Shown here one piece after another: positions 8,041-16,696 of a stretch of DNA of 64,000 nucleotides. Every line of letters starts with the position of its first letter. Within the stretch, counting starts at the first letter, position 1. The notes below the pieces were generated by a model. The model ran no database searches. It was not told where the DNA came from and saw only the letters and a list, made by a program, of their open reading frames with translations. The stretch spans positions 62,001 through 126,000 of the forward strand of contig NZ_JOAJ01000006.1 of NCBI RefSeq assembly GCF_000720425.1. The letters run 5' to 3'. The stretch comes from Nocardia rhamnosiphila NBRC 108938 (lineage in GTDB: Bacteria; Actinomycetota; Actinomycetes; Mycobacteriales; Mycobacteriaceae). Both the position numbers and the translations under genes were made by a program.

Positions 8041-8925
8041 TCACCGAGGTGGTTCGCCCGGCCCGGCGGACAGGGCGGTTTCGATCTCGGCGCGCGACGG
8101 AATGGCGGCGCTGGCGCCCAGCACGGTGGTGGCCAGGGCGCCCGCGGCGCAGGCGAACCGTAATGCCTCGGCCGGGCCCCGCGACCAGCGGACGGCCAGG
8201 GCGCCGGCGAAGGCGTCACCCGCGCCGGTGGTGTCGACGACATCGACCGCCGGCCCGGTGACGGAGGTGTGCGTGCCGTCCGGCCCGCGGTGGCGCGCGC
8301 CGTCCGCGCCGAGCGTGACCACCAGATGCGGTACCCGGTCGAGGGTGCCGCCCAGGTCCTCGGCCTCGCCCCGGTTCACCACCGCCACATCCACCCGGCT
8401 CCACAACTCCGCCGGAAGACGCTGCGCCGGAGAGGGATTCAGTAGCACGGTGGTGCCGTTGTCCCGGGCGTGCCGCACCGCCTCCTCGACGGTCGGGATC
8501 GGGACCTCGAGCTGGCACAGCAGGATATCGGCCGCGGCGACGGCGGCGAGATCGCCGGCGCGCAGGCCGCGCAACCCGGCATTCGCACCGCCCACCACGA
8601 TGATCGAGTTCTCGCCCCCGGTGTCGACCACGATCGAGGCGATACCGCTGGGGCCCTCGATCGTGCGCAACCCGGTGGTGTCGACCCCGGCCTCGGTCAG
8701 CACCGCGCGCAGTCGCGGCGCGAAGACATCGGTGCCGATCGCGCCCAGGAACATCACCCGCCCGCCCGCCCGGCTCGCCGCGACCGCCTGATTGGCGCCC
8801 TTGCCGCCGGGCACCATCGTGAAAGCGCGGCCCAGGACCGTTTCACCGGGCGCGGGCCGGTGATCGGTGGTGGTCACCAGATCCATGTTGATACTGCCGA
8901 GTACAGCGATCAGTGGGGTGGTCAC
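8041..8925 (-). CDS. rbsK: Ribokinase (PfkB family)
   Basis: Phosphorylates D-ribose at O5 with ATP. The protein has 294 aa. PfkB signature 1 is GGKGANQAVAASR (residues about 40-52) and signature 2 is DTTGAGDAFAGAL with the catalytic Asp. The N-terminus IAVLGSINMDLV is typical of ribokinase. The GTG at 8925 was chosen because it begins the first strand directly. An in-frame ATG further upstream would add a non-conserved tail. No ribose transporter is adjacent, so substrate assignment within the PfkB family rests on the NMDLV, GGKGAN and NPSPA motifs. It is divergent from proA. Confidence 0.9.
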   Translation of the reverse strand: MTTPLIAVLGSINMDLVTTTDHRPAPGETVLGRAFTMVPGGKGANQAVAASRAGGRVMFLGAIGTDVFAPRLRAVLTEAGVDTTGLRTIEGPSGIASIVVDTGGENSIIVVGGANAGLRGLRAGDLAAVAAADILLCQLEVPIPTVEEAVRHARDNGTTVLLNPSPAQRLPAELWSRVDVAVVNRGEAEDLGGTLDRVPHLVVTLGADGARHRGPDGTHTSVTGPAVDVVDTTGAGDAFAGALAVRWSRGPAEALRFACAAGALATTVLGASAAIPSRAEIETALSAGPGEPPR

Positions 8926-8976
8926 GGGGGAGAACTTAGCGCGGTGAGTGCCGGTAGAACCGATTTTTCCGGTGCG

Positions 8977-8982
8977 TAGGCT
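8977..8982 (+). promoter_or_regulatory. -10 box of proA (leaderless transcript)
   Basis: TAGGCT lies seven bases before the proA ATG at 8990, so transcription should begin at or next to the start codon. No Shine-Dalgarno is present, which fits a leaderless mRNA. Confidence 0.65.
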
Positions 8983-8989
8983 ATAGGCC

Positions 8990-10255
8990 ATGACGGTAGA
9001 GACCACCGCTGAGTTCGATATGCGTGCGGCCGTGCACGAGGCCGCCCGCCGGGCGCGGGTCGCTTCCCGGGGCCTTGCCCAGCTCACCACCGACCGGAAG
9101 AACGAGGCGCTGCACGCCGCGGCGGACGCGCTGCTCGCCGCCGCCGGCACCCTGTTGGATGCCAACGGCGAAGATCTGGTCGCGGCGAAGGCGGCCGGCA
9201 CCGAGGACTCGCTGCTGGACCGGCTGCGGCTGACCAAGGACCGGATCGACGGTATCGCCTCGGGGCTGCGCCAGGTGGCCGGACTGCCGGATCCGGTGGG
9301 CGTCGTGGAGCGCGGTTCGACGTTGCCGAACGGACTCGAGATCCGCCAGATCCGGGTGCCTCTCGGCGTGGTCGGCATGGTCTACGAGGCGCGGCCGAAT
9401 GTCACCGTCGACGCGTTCGGGCTGGCGCTGAAGTCCGGGAACGCGGCGTTGCTGCGCGGTTCGTCGTCGGCGGCGCGGTCGAACGCGGCGCTGGTCGCCG
9501 TGCTGCGGGACGCGCTGGGCGGGGTCGGCATCCCGGCCGACGCGGTCCAGCTGCTGCCGAGTTCGGATCGCTCCAGCGTCACCCACCTGATCCAGGCCCG
9601 GGGCCTGGTGGACGTGGTCATCCCGCGCGGCGGCGCGGGCCTGATCAACGCGGTGGTGCGCGACGCCCAGGTGCCGACCATCGAAACGGGCACCGGCAAC
9701 TGCCACGTCTACGTGCACTCCGGTGCCGACCTGGATATGGCCGAAGAGATCCTGATCAACGCCAAGACCCGCCGCCCCAGCGTGTGCAATGCGGCCGAGA
9801 CGGTGCTGATCGACGCGGCCATCGCGGAGACGGCGCTGCCGCGGCTGAGCAAGGCGCTCGCCGACAAGGGCGTCACCCTGCACGGCGATCTCGACGGAAT
9901 GGTGCCGGCCACCGACAAGGACTGGGGCGAGGAGTACCTGACCCTCGATATCGCGGTGAAGGTCGTCGACGATCTCGACACCGCGATCGAACACATCAAC
10001 ACCTGGGGCACCGGGCACACCGAGGCCATCGTCACCGGTGAACTGGCCGCGGCCGACGAATTCTCGCGCCGGGTGGACGCGGCGGCGGTCATGGTGAACG
10101 CCTCCACGGCCTTCACCGACGGCGAACAGTTCGGTTTCGGCGCCGAGATCGGCATCTCCACCCAGAAACTGCACGCCCGCGGCCCGATGGGGCTGCCGGA
10201 ACTCACCTCCTCGAAATGGGTCGTGCGGGGTTCGGGGCAGATTCGCCCCGCCTGA
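8990..10255 (+). CDS. proA: Gamma-glutamyl phosphate reductase
   Basis: Second step of proline synthesis: NADPH-dependent reduction of L-glutamyl 5-phosphate to glutamate semialdehyde. The length of 421 aa is standard. Recognisable segments are [44 protein letters not shown] and the catalytic cysteine in [15 protein letters not shown], with [21 protein letters not shown] near the C-terminus. It is divergent from ribokinase with only about 60 bases between them. The kinase ProB is not nearby. In mycobacteria proA precedes the same MoxR/VWA pair seen here. Confidence 0.96.
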   Translation: MTVETTAEFDMRAAVHEAARRARVASRGLAQLTTDRKNEALHAAADALLAAAGTLLDANGEDLVAAKAAGTEDSLLDRLRLTKDRIDGIASGLRQVAGLPDPVGVVERGSTLPNGLEIRQIRVPLGVVGMVYEARPNVTVDAFGLALKSGNAALLRGSSSAARSNAALVAVLRDALGGVGIPADAVQLLPSSDRSSVTHLIQARGLVDVVIPRGGAGLINAVVRDAQVPTIETGTGNCHVYVHSGADLDMAEEILINAKTRRPSVCNAAETVLIDAAIAETALPRLSKALADKGVTLHGDLDGMVPATDKDWGEEYLTLDIAVKVVDDLDTAIEHINTWGTGHTEAIVTGELAAADEFSRRVDAAAVMVNASTAFTDGEQFGFGAEIGISTQKLHARGPMGLPELTSSKWVVRGSGQIRPA

Positions 10256-10464
10256 CGAGTACCTGATGACATCGTCCGTCGACGGTCGGCGCCACATGCC
10301 CGGTTCGCTGTGCGCGGTCGTGCCCGCACGCGGGCCGTCGCGGTCTTCGAGGTCGATGATCCAGCGCGGGGCCGGTGGTACCGGTCTCTTGGCCCCGGGG
10401 GACGACGCCGGGCGCGGAACCGCCCGGTAGCGTGGGGTGGAGAGTTCGACGGAAGGACGGCCCG

Positions 10465-11358
10465 ATGGAGCCCGCGAGTACCCCCACCCCGCCGGTTCAG
10501 GAGCCGATCTTCGCATCGGTCGACGATGTGGTGCACCGCCTCGCCGAGACCGGTTATTTGGCCGACAAGGCCACCGCGACCTCGGTCTTCCTGGCCGACC
10601 GGCTCGGTAAACCACTGCTCATCGAAGGTCCGGCGGGTGTCGGTAAAACCGAGCTGGCGCGGGCCGTGGCACAGACGGCGAACGCCGGGCTGGTGCGGTT
10701 GCAGTGCTACGAGGGTGTCGACGAGGCGCGGGCGCTCTACGAGTGGAACCACGCCAAACAGATCCTGCGGATCCAGGCATCCAGCGGAAACGATTGGGCC
10801 GAGACCGAATCCGACGTCTTCACCGAGGAATTCCTGCTGTCCCGGCCCCTGCTCACCGCGATCCGGCGTACGGACCCGACGGTACTGCTCATCGACGAGA
10901 CCGATAAAGCCGATGTGGAGATCGAGGGCCTGCTGCTCGAGGTACTGAGCGATTTCGCGGTGACCGTGCCGGAGCTGGGCACCATCACCGCGACCCGGAC
11001 CCCGTTCGTGGTCCTCACCTCCAACGCCACCCGTGAACTGTCCGAGGCACTCAAGCGGCGCTGCCTCTATCTGCACCTGGACTTCCCGGACGAGGATCTC
11101 GAACGGCGGATTCTCGCGAGCCGGGTCCCGGAACTACCCCAGGCGGTGGCCACCCAGCTGGTGCGGGTCGTGCACGTGCTGCGCGGCATGCAGTTGAAGA
11201 AACTGCCCTCGGTCGCCGAATCCATCGACTGGGCCCGCACCCTGCTCGCACTCGGGCACACCGAGCTCGACGACGCCACCGTCCGGGAAACGCTGGGCGT
11301 GGTGCTCAAACACCGCAGCGACCACCAGCGGGCGCTGGCCGATCTGAAACCGGCCTGA
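10465..11358 (+). CDS. MoxR-type AAA+ ATPase
   Basis: A 297-aa AAA+ ATPase of the MoxR group. Walker A is GPAGVGKTEL (residues about 54-63), Walker B is LLIDETDKAD, sensor 1 is VLTSNATRELSEALKRRC with an arginine finger region. MoxR ATPases work with VWA-domain partners as chaperone-like assemblers of metal centres or protein complexes; the client here is unknown. The VWA partner follows two bases after the stop codon. The ATG at 10465 has GGAAGGA upstream and places a short Pro/Thr-rich arm before the fold. Confidence 0.9.
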   Translation: MEPASTPTPPVQEPIFASVDDVVHRLAETGYLADKATATSVFLADRLGKPLLIEGPAGVGKTELARAVAQTANAGLVRLQCYEGVDEARALYEWNHAKQILRIQASSGNDWAETESDVFTEEFLLSRPLLTAIRRTDPTVLLIDETDKADVEIEGLLLEVLSDFAVTVPELGTITATRTPFVVLTSNATRELSEALKRRCLYLHLDFPDEDLERRILASRVPELPQAVATQLVRVVHVLRGMQLKKLPSVAESIDWARTLLALGHTELDDATVRETLGVVLKHRSDHQRALADLKPA

Positions 11359-11360
11359 CC

Positions 11361-12767
11361 GTGGTGGCCACCGACGACCAGCCTCTCTCCCCGCACGGTC
11401 TGCCGGGGCATCTGGTCGGTTTCGTGGAGGCGCTGCGGGCGCGAGGGATACCCGTGGGCCCGTCGGAGACGGTGGACGCGGGCCGGGTGCTGTCGGTCCT
11501 GGATCTGCTGGACCGGGAGTCGGTTCGCGAGGGACTGGCCTGCGCCCTGTTGCGGCGCACCACCCATCGCGGCACCTACGACGGGCTTTTCGACCTGTGG
11601 TTCCCGGTGGCCATCGGGGACCGCGCCGCCGTCGCGGAGGCCGAGATCCCGTACCGCGACGACGGGCGGGTCGATATTCCCGAATTGCGGCGCATGCTGG
11701 CCGAGATGCTCGCCGACGAGGGTTCGGGACAGCAGCAGGCGCTGATGGCCGCCCAGCTGGTCGAACAGCTCGGGCAGTACCGGTCGGCGCGGGGCGCGTC
11801 CTTCTCGTCGTATCAAGCATTGAAAGAGGTGCAGCCGCAGACGCTGCTCGCACAGATCCTGGCCGCCATGGCCACGCCGGGTATGAGCGATTTCGACACC
11901 GAGATCGCGCGCCGGGCCGCCCGCTCTCGTATCGAGAAGTTCCGGCGCACCGTGGAGGCCGAGACCCGGCGGCGGGTGGCCGAACGCATCGGTAAGGAGC
12001 GGGTCGCCTCCTACGGGGTCCCGCGGCAGGCCGAGGAAGTGGATTTCCTGCGGGCCTCGCAGGCCGAGCTGGCCGAACTGCGGCGCAGCACGCAGCGGCT
12101 GGCCCGGATCCTGGCATCGCGGCTGGCGGTGCGGCGCCGGCACGCCAAACGCGGCGAGATCGATCTGCGCAAAACCCTGCGCAAGTCCATGTCCACCGGC
12201 GGCGTACCGATCGATCTGGTGAACCGCAAACCCCGGCCCGGCCGGCCTGAGCTGGTTCTGCTCTGCGATGTGTCGGGCTCGGTCGCCGGTTTCAGCAATT
12301 TCACCCTGCTGCTGGTGAGTGCGTTGCGTGAACAGTTCTCGAAGGTCCGGATCTTCGCCTTCGTCGATCACACCGACGAGGTGACCAGGTTCTTCGATCC
12401 GCACACCCAGCTCGACGAAGCCATGCAGCGGATCTTCGCCGAGGCCGATATCGTCGGCTTCAACGGCCACTCCGACTACGGTAGCGCGCTGACGAGCTTC
12501 GCCGAGGCGTTCCCGGACGCCGTCACCAGCCGCAGTTCCCTGCTGATCCTGGGTGATGCCCGCACCAACTACCGCGACCCCGAACTGCCGACCCTGCGTG
12601 AGCTGGTCGAGGTCGCCAAGCACGCGCACTGGCTGAACCCGGAACCGCGCACCAACTGGGGATCCGGGGATTCGGCCGCCGACCGGTACCAGCAGGTCAT
12701 CGAAATGCACGAATGCCGGTCGGCGGCGCAGCTCACGGCTGTGGTCTCCCGGTTGCTGCCGGTCTGA
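11361..12767 (+). CDS. VWA domain protein, CoxE-like
   Basis: A 468-aa protein of the CoxE/VWA type that partners MoxR ATPases. The N-terminal half is helical (LVGFVEALRARGIPVGPSET is typical) and charged in the middle. The C-terminal VWA domain has the metal-ion adhesion site DVSGS near residue 302 (LLCDVSGSVAGFS) and the later NGHSDYGSALTSF loop. GTG start at 11361, two bases after the MoxR stop, so the pair is co-translated. CoxE-like proteins are known from CO dehydrogenase maturation, but no such target gene is in the window. Confidence 0.88.
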   Translation: MVATDDQPLSPHGLPGHLVGFVEALRARGIPVGPSETVDAGRVLSVLDLLDRESVREGLACALLRRTTHRGTYDGLFDLWFPVAIGDRAAVAEAEIPYRDDGRVDIPELRRMLAEMLADEGSGQQQALMAAQLVEQLGQYRSARGASFSSYQALKEVQPQTLLAQILAAMATPGMSDFDTEIARRAARSRIEKFRRTVEAETRRRVAERIGKERVASYGVPRQAEEVDFLRASQAELAELRRSTQRLARILASRLAVRRRHAKRGEIDLRKTLRKSMSTGGVPIDLVNRKPRPGRPELVLLCDVSGSVAGFSNFTLLLVSALREQFSKVRIFAFVDHTDEVTRFFDPHTQLDEAMQRIFAEADIVGFNGHSDYGSALTSFAEAFPDAVTSRSSLLILGDARTNYRDPELPTLRELVEVAKHAHWLNPEPRTNWGSGDSAADRYQQVIEMHECRSAAQLTAVVSRLLPV

Positions 12768-12774
12768 TATGCCT

Positions 12775-12792
12775 CCGCCGGCGCTTCGGCGG
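12775..12792 (+). terminator. Weak hairpin after the MoxR/VWA operon
   Basis: CCGCCG, GCGCTT loop, CGGCGG just after the VWA stop codon. There is no T-run. It is a possible GC-rich actinobacterial terminator. Confidence 0.35.
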
Positions 12793-12858
12793 CCGCGGAC
12801 CGCAGGTGCCCCCACCGGCGAAGGCCGATCGGTCGGAAGGGGCCGGTGGCCGACCCGT

Positions 12859-12864
12859 TAAGCT
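12859..12864 (+). promoter_or_regulatory. -10 box of nadD
   Basis: TAAGCT lies eight bases before the nadD ATG at 12873, consistent with a leaderless or nearly leaderless transcript. A long inverted repeat, CCACCGGC (12812-12819) with GCCGGTGG (12842-12849), sits just upstream. Confidence 0.5.
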
Positions 12865-12872
12865 CGACACTC

Positions 12873-13538
12873 ATGCACGGAACGGGCCGGGGTGGACGCA
12901 AGCTGGGTGTGATGGGCGGCACCTTCGACCCCATCCACCACGGACACCTGGTCGCGGCCAGTGAAGTCGCGCACCGGTTCGACCTCGACGAGGTGATCTT
13001 CGTCCCCACCGGACAGCCCTGGCAGAAGACCGATCGCCAGGTCAGCCCCGCCGAGGACCGGTATCTCATGACGGTGATCGCCACCGCCTCCAACCCGCGG
13101 TTCTCGGTGAGCCGGGCCGATGTGGAGCGGAGCAAGGTGACCTACACCGTCGACACCCTGCGTGATCTGCACGCCCAGCACCCGGGCGCGGAACTGTTCT
13201 TCATCACCGGGGCCGACGCGCTGGCCAGCATCCTCACCTGGCAGGATTGGGCCGAACTGTTCGAGCTGGCGAAATTCGTGGGGGTCAGCCGGCCGGGGTA
13301 CGAGTTGAACATCGACCATCTCGCCGACCATCTGCGAGGTATGCCCGACGACGCGGTCACCATGATCGAGATCCCCGCGCTGGCCATCTCGTCGAGTGAA
13401 TGCCGCCGTCGCGCGGCCGAGGGGCGGCCGGTCTGGTATCTCGTACCGGACGGGGTCGTGCAGTACATATCGAAGCGGCATCTCTATGTGCCCGCTCGAG
13501 CGGAAGGTGATGGAAACGTGAACGAGGTGCTGGCATGA
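12873..13538 (+). CDS. nadD: Nicotinate-nucleotide adenylyltransferase
   Basis: Adenylates nicotinate mononucleotide to deamido-NAD in NAD synthesis. The nucleotidyltransferase motif [12 protein letters not shown] is at residues 14-25 and the second motif ISSSECRRR near the C-terminus. At 221 aa it is of normal length. The ATG at 12873 was preferred over an upstream in-frame GTG because of the -10 box at 12859 and normal family length. It heads a run in the mycobacterial order nadD-rsfS-gpgP-octT-degV. Confidence 0.95.
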   Translation: MHGTGRGGRKLGVMGGTFDPIHHGHLVAASEVAHRFDLDEVIFVPTGQPWQKTDRQVSPAEDRYLMTVIATASNPRFSVSRADVERSKVTYTVDTLRDLHAQHPGAELFFITGADALASILTWQDWAELFELAKFVGVSRPGYELNIDHLADHLRGMPDDAVTMIEIPALAISSSECRRRAAEGRPVWYLVPDGVVQYISKRHLYVPARAEGDGNVNEVLA

Positions 13539-13611
13539 GCGGCGTACGCCCGGAGGCGGCAGCCTGCGTAACCACGGAGGCCGTGCGGCGCCCGTGCCCG
13601 GAGGCGACAGC

Positions 13612-14016
13612 GTGAGCGCGACGGAGGAGGCGGTGCGGATGGCGACCGTCGCCGCGCTGGCCGCGGACGAGAAGCTGGCCGCCGATGTGGTCGTGCTGGA
13701 CGTCTCCGAACAACTCGTGATCACGGACTGCTTCGTGATCGCTTCGGCGCCGAACGAGCGCCAAGTCAATGCCATCGTCGATAATGTCGAAGAGAAACTG
13801 CGCGCGGCCGGTCACAAACCGGTACGCCGGGAAGGGACCCGCGAGGGCCGTTGGGCACTCTTGGACTACGTCGACGTGGTGGTACACATCCAGCACAACG
13901 ACGAACGTAATTTCTATGCGCTGGAACGATTGTGGAAAGACTGCCCCATCGTTCCGGTCGAGGGGATCGGCGCGCCACCGGCCGCCGGAGACGAAAGTGC
14001 TGGAGAAACCGAGTGA
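13612..14016 (+). CDS. rsfS: Ribosomal silencing factor RsfS
   Basis: Binds uL14 of the large ribosomal subunit and blocks subunit joining under nutrient limitation. It has 134 aa. The diagnostic DCFVIASAPNERQV, GRWALLDYVDVVVHI and FYALERLW stretches are present. The GTG at 13612 has GGAGG seven bases upstream; the previous gene ends 73 bases earlier. The leader contains a degenerate copy of the RBS and start region (13547-13590). The 3' end overlaps gpgP by four bases (GTGA), indicating translational coupling. Confidence 0.93.
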   Translation: MSATEEAVRMATVAALAADEKLAADVVVLDVSEQLVITDCFVIASAPNERQVNAIVDNVEEKLRAAGHKPVRREGTREGRWALLDYVDVVVHIQHNDERNFYALERLWKDCPIVPVEGIGAPPAAGDESAGETE

Positions 14017-14672
14017 GACAGAAAACCGGTGTGCGCACCCTGATCCTGTTGCGCCACGGGCAGACCGAATGGAACGCCAACGACCGGATGCAGGGGCAGA
14101 TCGACACCGATCTCACCGATCTCGGACGGCGGCAGGCGAAAGAGGCGGCGCGGGAACTGGTGTCCCACAAGGCCGTCGGCCTGATCTCCTCCGATCTTCG
14201 TCGCGCCTACGACACCGCGTCGGCGCTGTCGGAGCATTCCGGACTCGAAGTGGTCCGGGAGCCGCGGCTCAGGGAGACCCACCTCGGGGACTGGCAGGGG
14301 ATGGGGGATGTCGAGGTCGATTCCCTCTATCCCGGTGCCCGGCTGGAGTGGCGGATGGACGCCACCTTCACCCCGCCCGGTGGGGAATCGAAACTGGAGG
14401 TCGGTGCCCGCGCTCTGCCGGTCGTGCAGGAGTTGTTCGACGAGCGGCAGGATTGGCCCGGCGCCACTATGATTCTCGTGGCGCACGGCGGGCTGATCGC
14501 CGCGCTCACGGCCGCGTTGCTCGATCTGCCGCCTCGGAACTGGCCGGCCCTCGGTGGCCTGGCCAATGCCAGCTGGGTGCAGCTGAGCAGCCACGGCCCG
14601 AGCCCGGACAGGCCCGGCTGGCGTCTCGATGTGTGGAACGCAGCGGCGAAAGTAGCACCCGATGTCATCTGA
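14013..14672 (+). CDS. gpgP: Glucosyl-3-phosphoglycerate phosphatase (histidine phosphatase superfamily)
   Basis: A histidine phosphatase of 219 aa with the phosphohistidine motif LRHGQTEWN near residue 10, the conserved Glu in RETHLGDWQG and the second histidine in VAHGGL. By position between rsfS and the octanoyltransferase gene it corresponds to mycobacterial GpgP (Rv2419c), which dephosphorylates glucosyl-3-phosphoglycerate to glucosylglycerate on the way to methylglucose lipopolysaccharides. The motif alone would also fit a phosphoglycerate-mutase-like phosphatase; synteny decides. GTG start with GGAG upstream, overlapping the rsfS stop. Confidence 0.85.
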   Translation: MRQKTGVRTLILLRHGQTEWNANDRMQGQIDTDLTDLGRRQAKEAARELVSHKAVGLISSDLRRAYDTASALSEHSGLEVVREPRLRETHLGDWQGMGDVEVDSLYPGARLEWRMDATFTPPGGESKLEVGARALPVVQELFDERQDWPGATMILVAHGGLIAALTAALLDLPPRNWPALGGLANASWVQLSSHGPSPDRPGWRLDVWNAAAKVAPDVI

Positions 14673-14838
14673 AGACCTGAACCGCCAGATACCGGACGAA
14701 CTGTTCCGGAAGGTATCCGCGAAACCGGAGCGTGCGCTACCCGACGCCCTGTTCGGCCCGGCGCCCGAACGAGAGGCGGACGGGACCGCCGACGACACCG
14801 GTGCCGCCGAGGACGGCGACGTCCGGAAGGCCGTCTGA
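14662..14838 (+). CDS. Small acidic ORF, 58 aa, between gpgP and octT
   Basis: ATG at 14662 overlaps the last 11 bases of gpgP in another frame and runs 58 codons to a TGA at 14838, 18 bases before octT. The product begins MSSEDLNRQIPDELFRKVS and ends in an acidic, disordered tail (ADDTGAAEDGDV). It carries two similar PDELF and PDALF segments, a short internal repeat. Third positions are GC-rich, as in real genes here. No family recognised. Its place inside the glucosylglycerate operon suggests a small accessory or linking peptide, which is inference. Confidence 0.5.
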   Translation: MSSEDLNRQIPDELFRKVSAKPERALPDALFGPAPEREADGTADDTGAAEDGDVRKAV

Positions 14839-14856
14839 CCCCAGGAGGATTCCGCA

Positions 14857-15732
14857 GTGACATCCACGTCGGCGGGTACGCATGCGCCCGATCCGGGTAG
14901 CGAAGCGGAGAACACCGGCCCGGACACGGGTCCTGTCGTGGAGACAGGTACCGCGCCACCGATCGCGCCGGACGTGGCGGTCACAACGGATCCCGCGGTC
15001 CCCATCGGGTCCGCGGATCCCGGCGCCCCACGACCGGTACTGCTGGTGATCGCCGATTCGCTGTCCTATTTCGGCCCCACAGGGGGTCTGCCGGCCGATC
15101 ATCCCCGTATCTGGCCGAATCTCGTGGCGGCCGAACTCGATTGGGATGTCGAACTCGTCGCCCGGATCGGCTGGACCTGCCGGGACGCCTACTGGGCGCT
15201 GATCGGTGACCCGCGGGTCTGGGCGGCCGTCCCGCGAGCCGGTGCCGTGGTCTTCGCGGTGGGCGGCATGGATTCGCTGCCCTCACCGTTGCCCACCGCG
15301 CTACGGGAACTGATCCGCTATGTGCGGCCATCGGGTCTGCGCCGGGTGGTGCGCTCGGCGTACCAGTGGATCCAGCCCCGCGCCGCGAAACTCGGCCGCC
15401 CGGTGGCACTTCCGCCCGAGGTGAGCGTGGACTATCTGGAGCAGTGCCGGACGGCCCTGGGCCAGCTCCGGCCCGAACTGCCCGTGGTCGCGGTACTGCC
15501 GTCGGTGCACGATTGCGCGGCCTACGGCCGGGTGCACAGCGGCCGCGAACCGGCGGTGCGCGCCCTGCGGGCCTGGTCGCGGCGGTGCGGCGTCCCGCTG
15601 GTGGATCTGAAGGCGGCGGTCCACGACAATATCTACTCCGGCGAAGCCAACCCCGACGGGATCCACTGGGGTTGGGACGGGCATACCGAGGTCGCCAAGG
15701 CGATGGTGAAAACGCTGCAAGAGGTCGGGTGA
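14857..15732 (+). CDS. octT: Diglucosylglycerate octanoyltransferase, SGNH-hydrolase fold
   Basis: A 291-aa SGNH-hydrolase-like protein. The nucleophile block is VIADSLS near residue 68, the glycine/asparagine-type blocks follow ([11 protein letters not shown]), and the Asp/His block is [12 protein letters not shown] near the C-terminus. In mycobacteria the gene at this position (Rv2418c) encodes OctT, which octanoylates diglucosylglycerate early in methylglucose lipopolysaccharide synthesis. GTG start at 14857 with AGGAGG upstream. The first 55 residues are Pro/Ala/Gly-rich and probably disordered. Confidence 0.82.
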   Translation: MTSTSAGTHAPDPGSEAENTGPDTGPVVETGTAPPIAPDVAVTTDPAVPIGSADPGAPRPVLLVIADSLSYFGPTGGLPADHPRIWPNLVAAELDWDVELVARIGWTCRDAYWALIGDPRVWAAVPRAGAVVFAVGGMDSLPSPLPTALRELIRYVRPSGLRRVVRSAYQWIQPRAAKLGRPVALPPEVSVDYLEQCRTALGQLRPELPVVAVLPSVHDCAAYGRVHSGREPAVRALRAWSRRCGVPLVDLKAAVHDNIYSGEANPDGIHWGWDGHTEVAKAMVKTLQEVG

Positions 15733-15735
15733 GAC

Positions 15736-16578
15736 GTGGCGGTCGTGGTCGTCACCGATTCGTCCGCCAGTCTGCCCGCGGAGCTGATCGGCGAGCTGGG
15801 TATCGAGGTGGTGCCCCTGCATGTACTGGTGGGGGATACGCAGATCCGGGAGGGTGTCGACGAACTCGCCGTCGACTACGCCGCCGATGACGTCACCACG
15901 TCGGCGCCGTCGCCGGGTGAACTGCGCGACGCCTATACCGAGGCGCTGCGGCGCAGCCGCGGCGACGGTGTGGTCGCGGTACATCTGTCCCGGCAGCTCT
16001 CGGCCACCTGGGAGGCAGGCCGGCAGGCCGTCCGGGATATGGACGCCGCGGAGTCGGTGCTGCTGGTGGATTCGCTCGGCGCGGGCCTGGCGACCGGGTT
16101 CCCGGTACTGGCCGCCGCGCGGTGCGCGGCCGCCGGCGGCACGCTCGCGGCCGTGTACGAGGCCGCGGTGCGGGCGGCGGCGGGTTCCCGCACGTTCTTC
16201 GTGGTGAATCGCACCGAGCAGTTGCGTCGCGGGGGAAGGCTCAGTACGGCAGCGAGTTTCTTCGGCAGCGAGCTGGTCAGCAAACCGGTACTGCAATTGG
16301 TGCAGGGGCGGCTGGAGTTACGGGACAAGGTTCGTACCCGGTCGAAGGCGTTCGCGAAGCTGGTCGCGGCCGCCGAGGAGGCCGCCGGGGCGGGCCCGGC
16401 CGCGGTGGGGGTGCAACATCTGGCGGCCGCCGAGGCCGCCGAGACGGTGACGAGCCAACTGCGCGAACGTCTTCCGCAGATCGCCGAGGTTCACATCGCC
16501 GAATTCGGGCCGGCGCTGGCCGTCCATCTCGGGGTCGGCGCGGTCGGGGTGCTGGTACTCCCCGGCGGGTGCGGCTGA
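15736..16578 (+). CDS. DegV family fatty-acid-binding protein
   Basis: A 280-aa DegV-fold protein. DegV proteins bind a fatty acid and, in Firmicutes, act as FakB partners of a fatty acid kinase. The TDSSASLPAELIGELGIEVVPL N-terminus and the SRQLSATWEAG and GRLSTAASFFGSELVSKPVL segments are typical. It starts with GTG three bases after octT and follows it in mycobacteria as well. No FakA kinase domain is nearby, so the partner is unknown. Two or three DnaA-box-like sites follow in the 118-base gap before comEA. Confidence 0.88.
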   Translation: MAVVVVTDSSASLPAELIGELGIEVVPLHVLVGDTQIREGVDELAVDYAADDVTTSAPSPGELRDAYTEALRRSRGDGVVAVHLSRQLSATWEAGRQAVRDMDAAESVLLVDSLGAGLATGFPVLAAARCAAAGGTLAAVYEAAVRAAAGSRTFFVVNRTEQLRRGGRLSTAASFFGSELVSKPVLQLVQGRLELRDKVRTRSKAFAKLVAAAEEAAGAGPAAVGVQHLAAAEAAETVTSQLRERLPQIAEVHIAEFGPALAVHLGVGAVGVLVLPGGCG

Positions 16579-16587
16579 CCGGCCGCG

Positions 16588-16633
16588 GTATCCACCACGG
16601 CCACCGTTCATCCACAGGCCGGAGTTGTCCACA
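16588..16633 (+). promoter_or_regulatory. DnaA-box cluster upstream of comEA
   Basis: TTGTCCACA at 16625-16633 matches the strong actinobacterial DnaA box exactly. TCATCCACA at 16608-16616 differs by one base from TTATCCACA, and GTATCCACC at 16588-16596 is weaker. All three point the same way at 20- and 17-base steps. This could be a DnaA titration or regulatory site. Confidence 0.45.
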
Positions 16634-16696
16634 GACCTGTCGAAATTCCAGGTGGTTCCCGGTTTTCGGTGATCGGCCGGGCCTAGCGTCGCGGGC

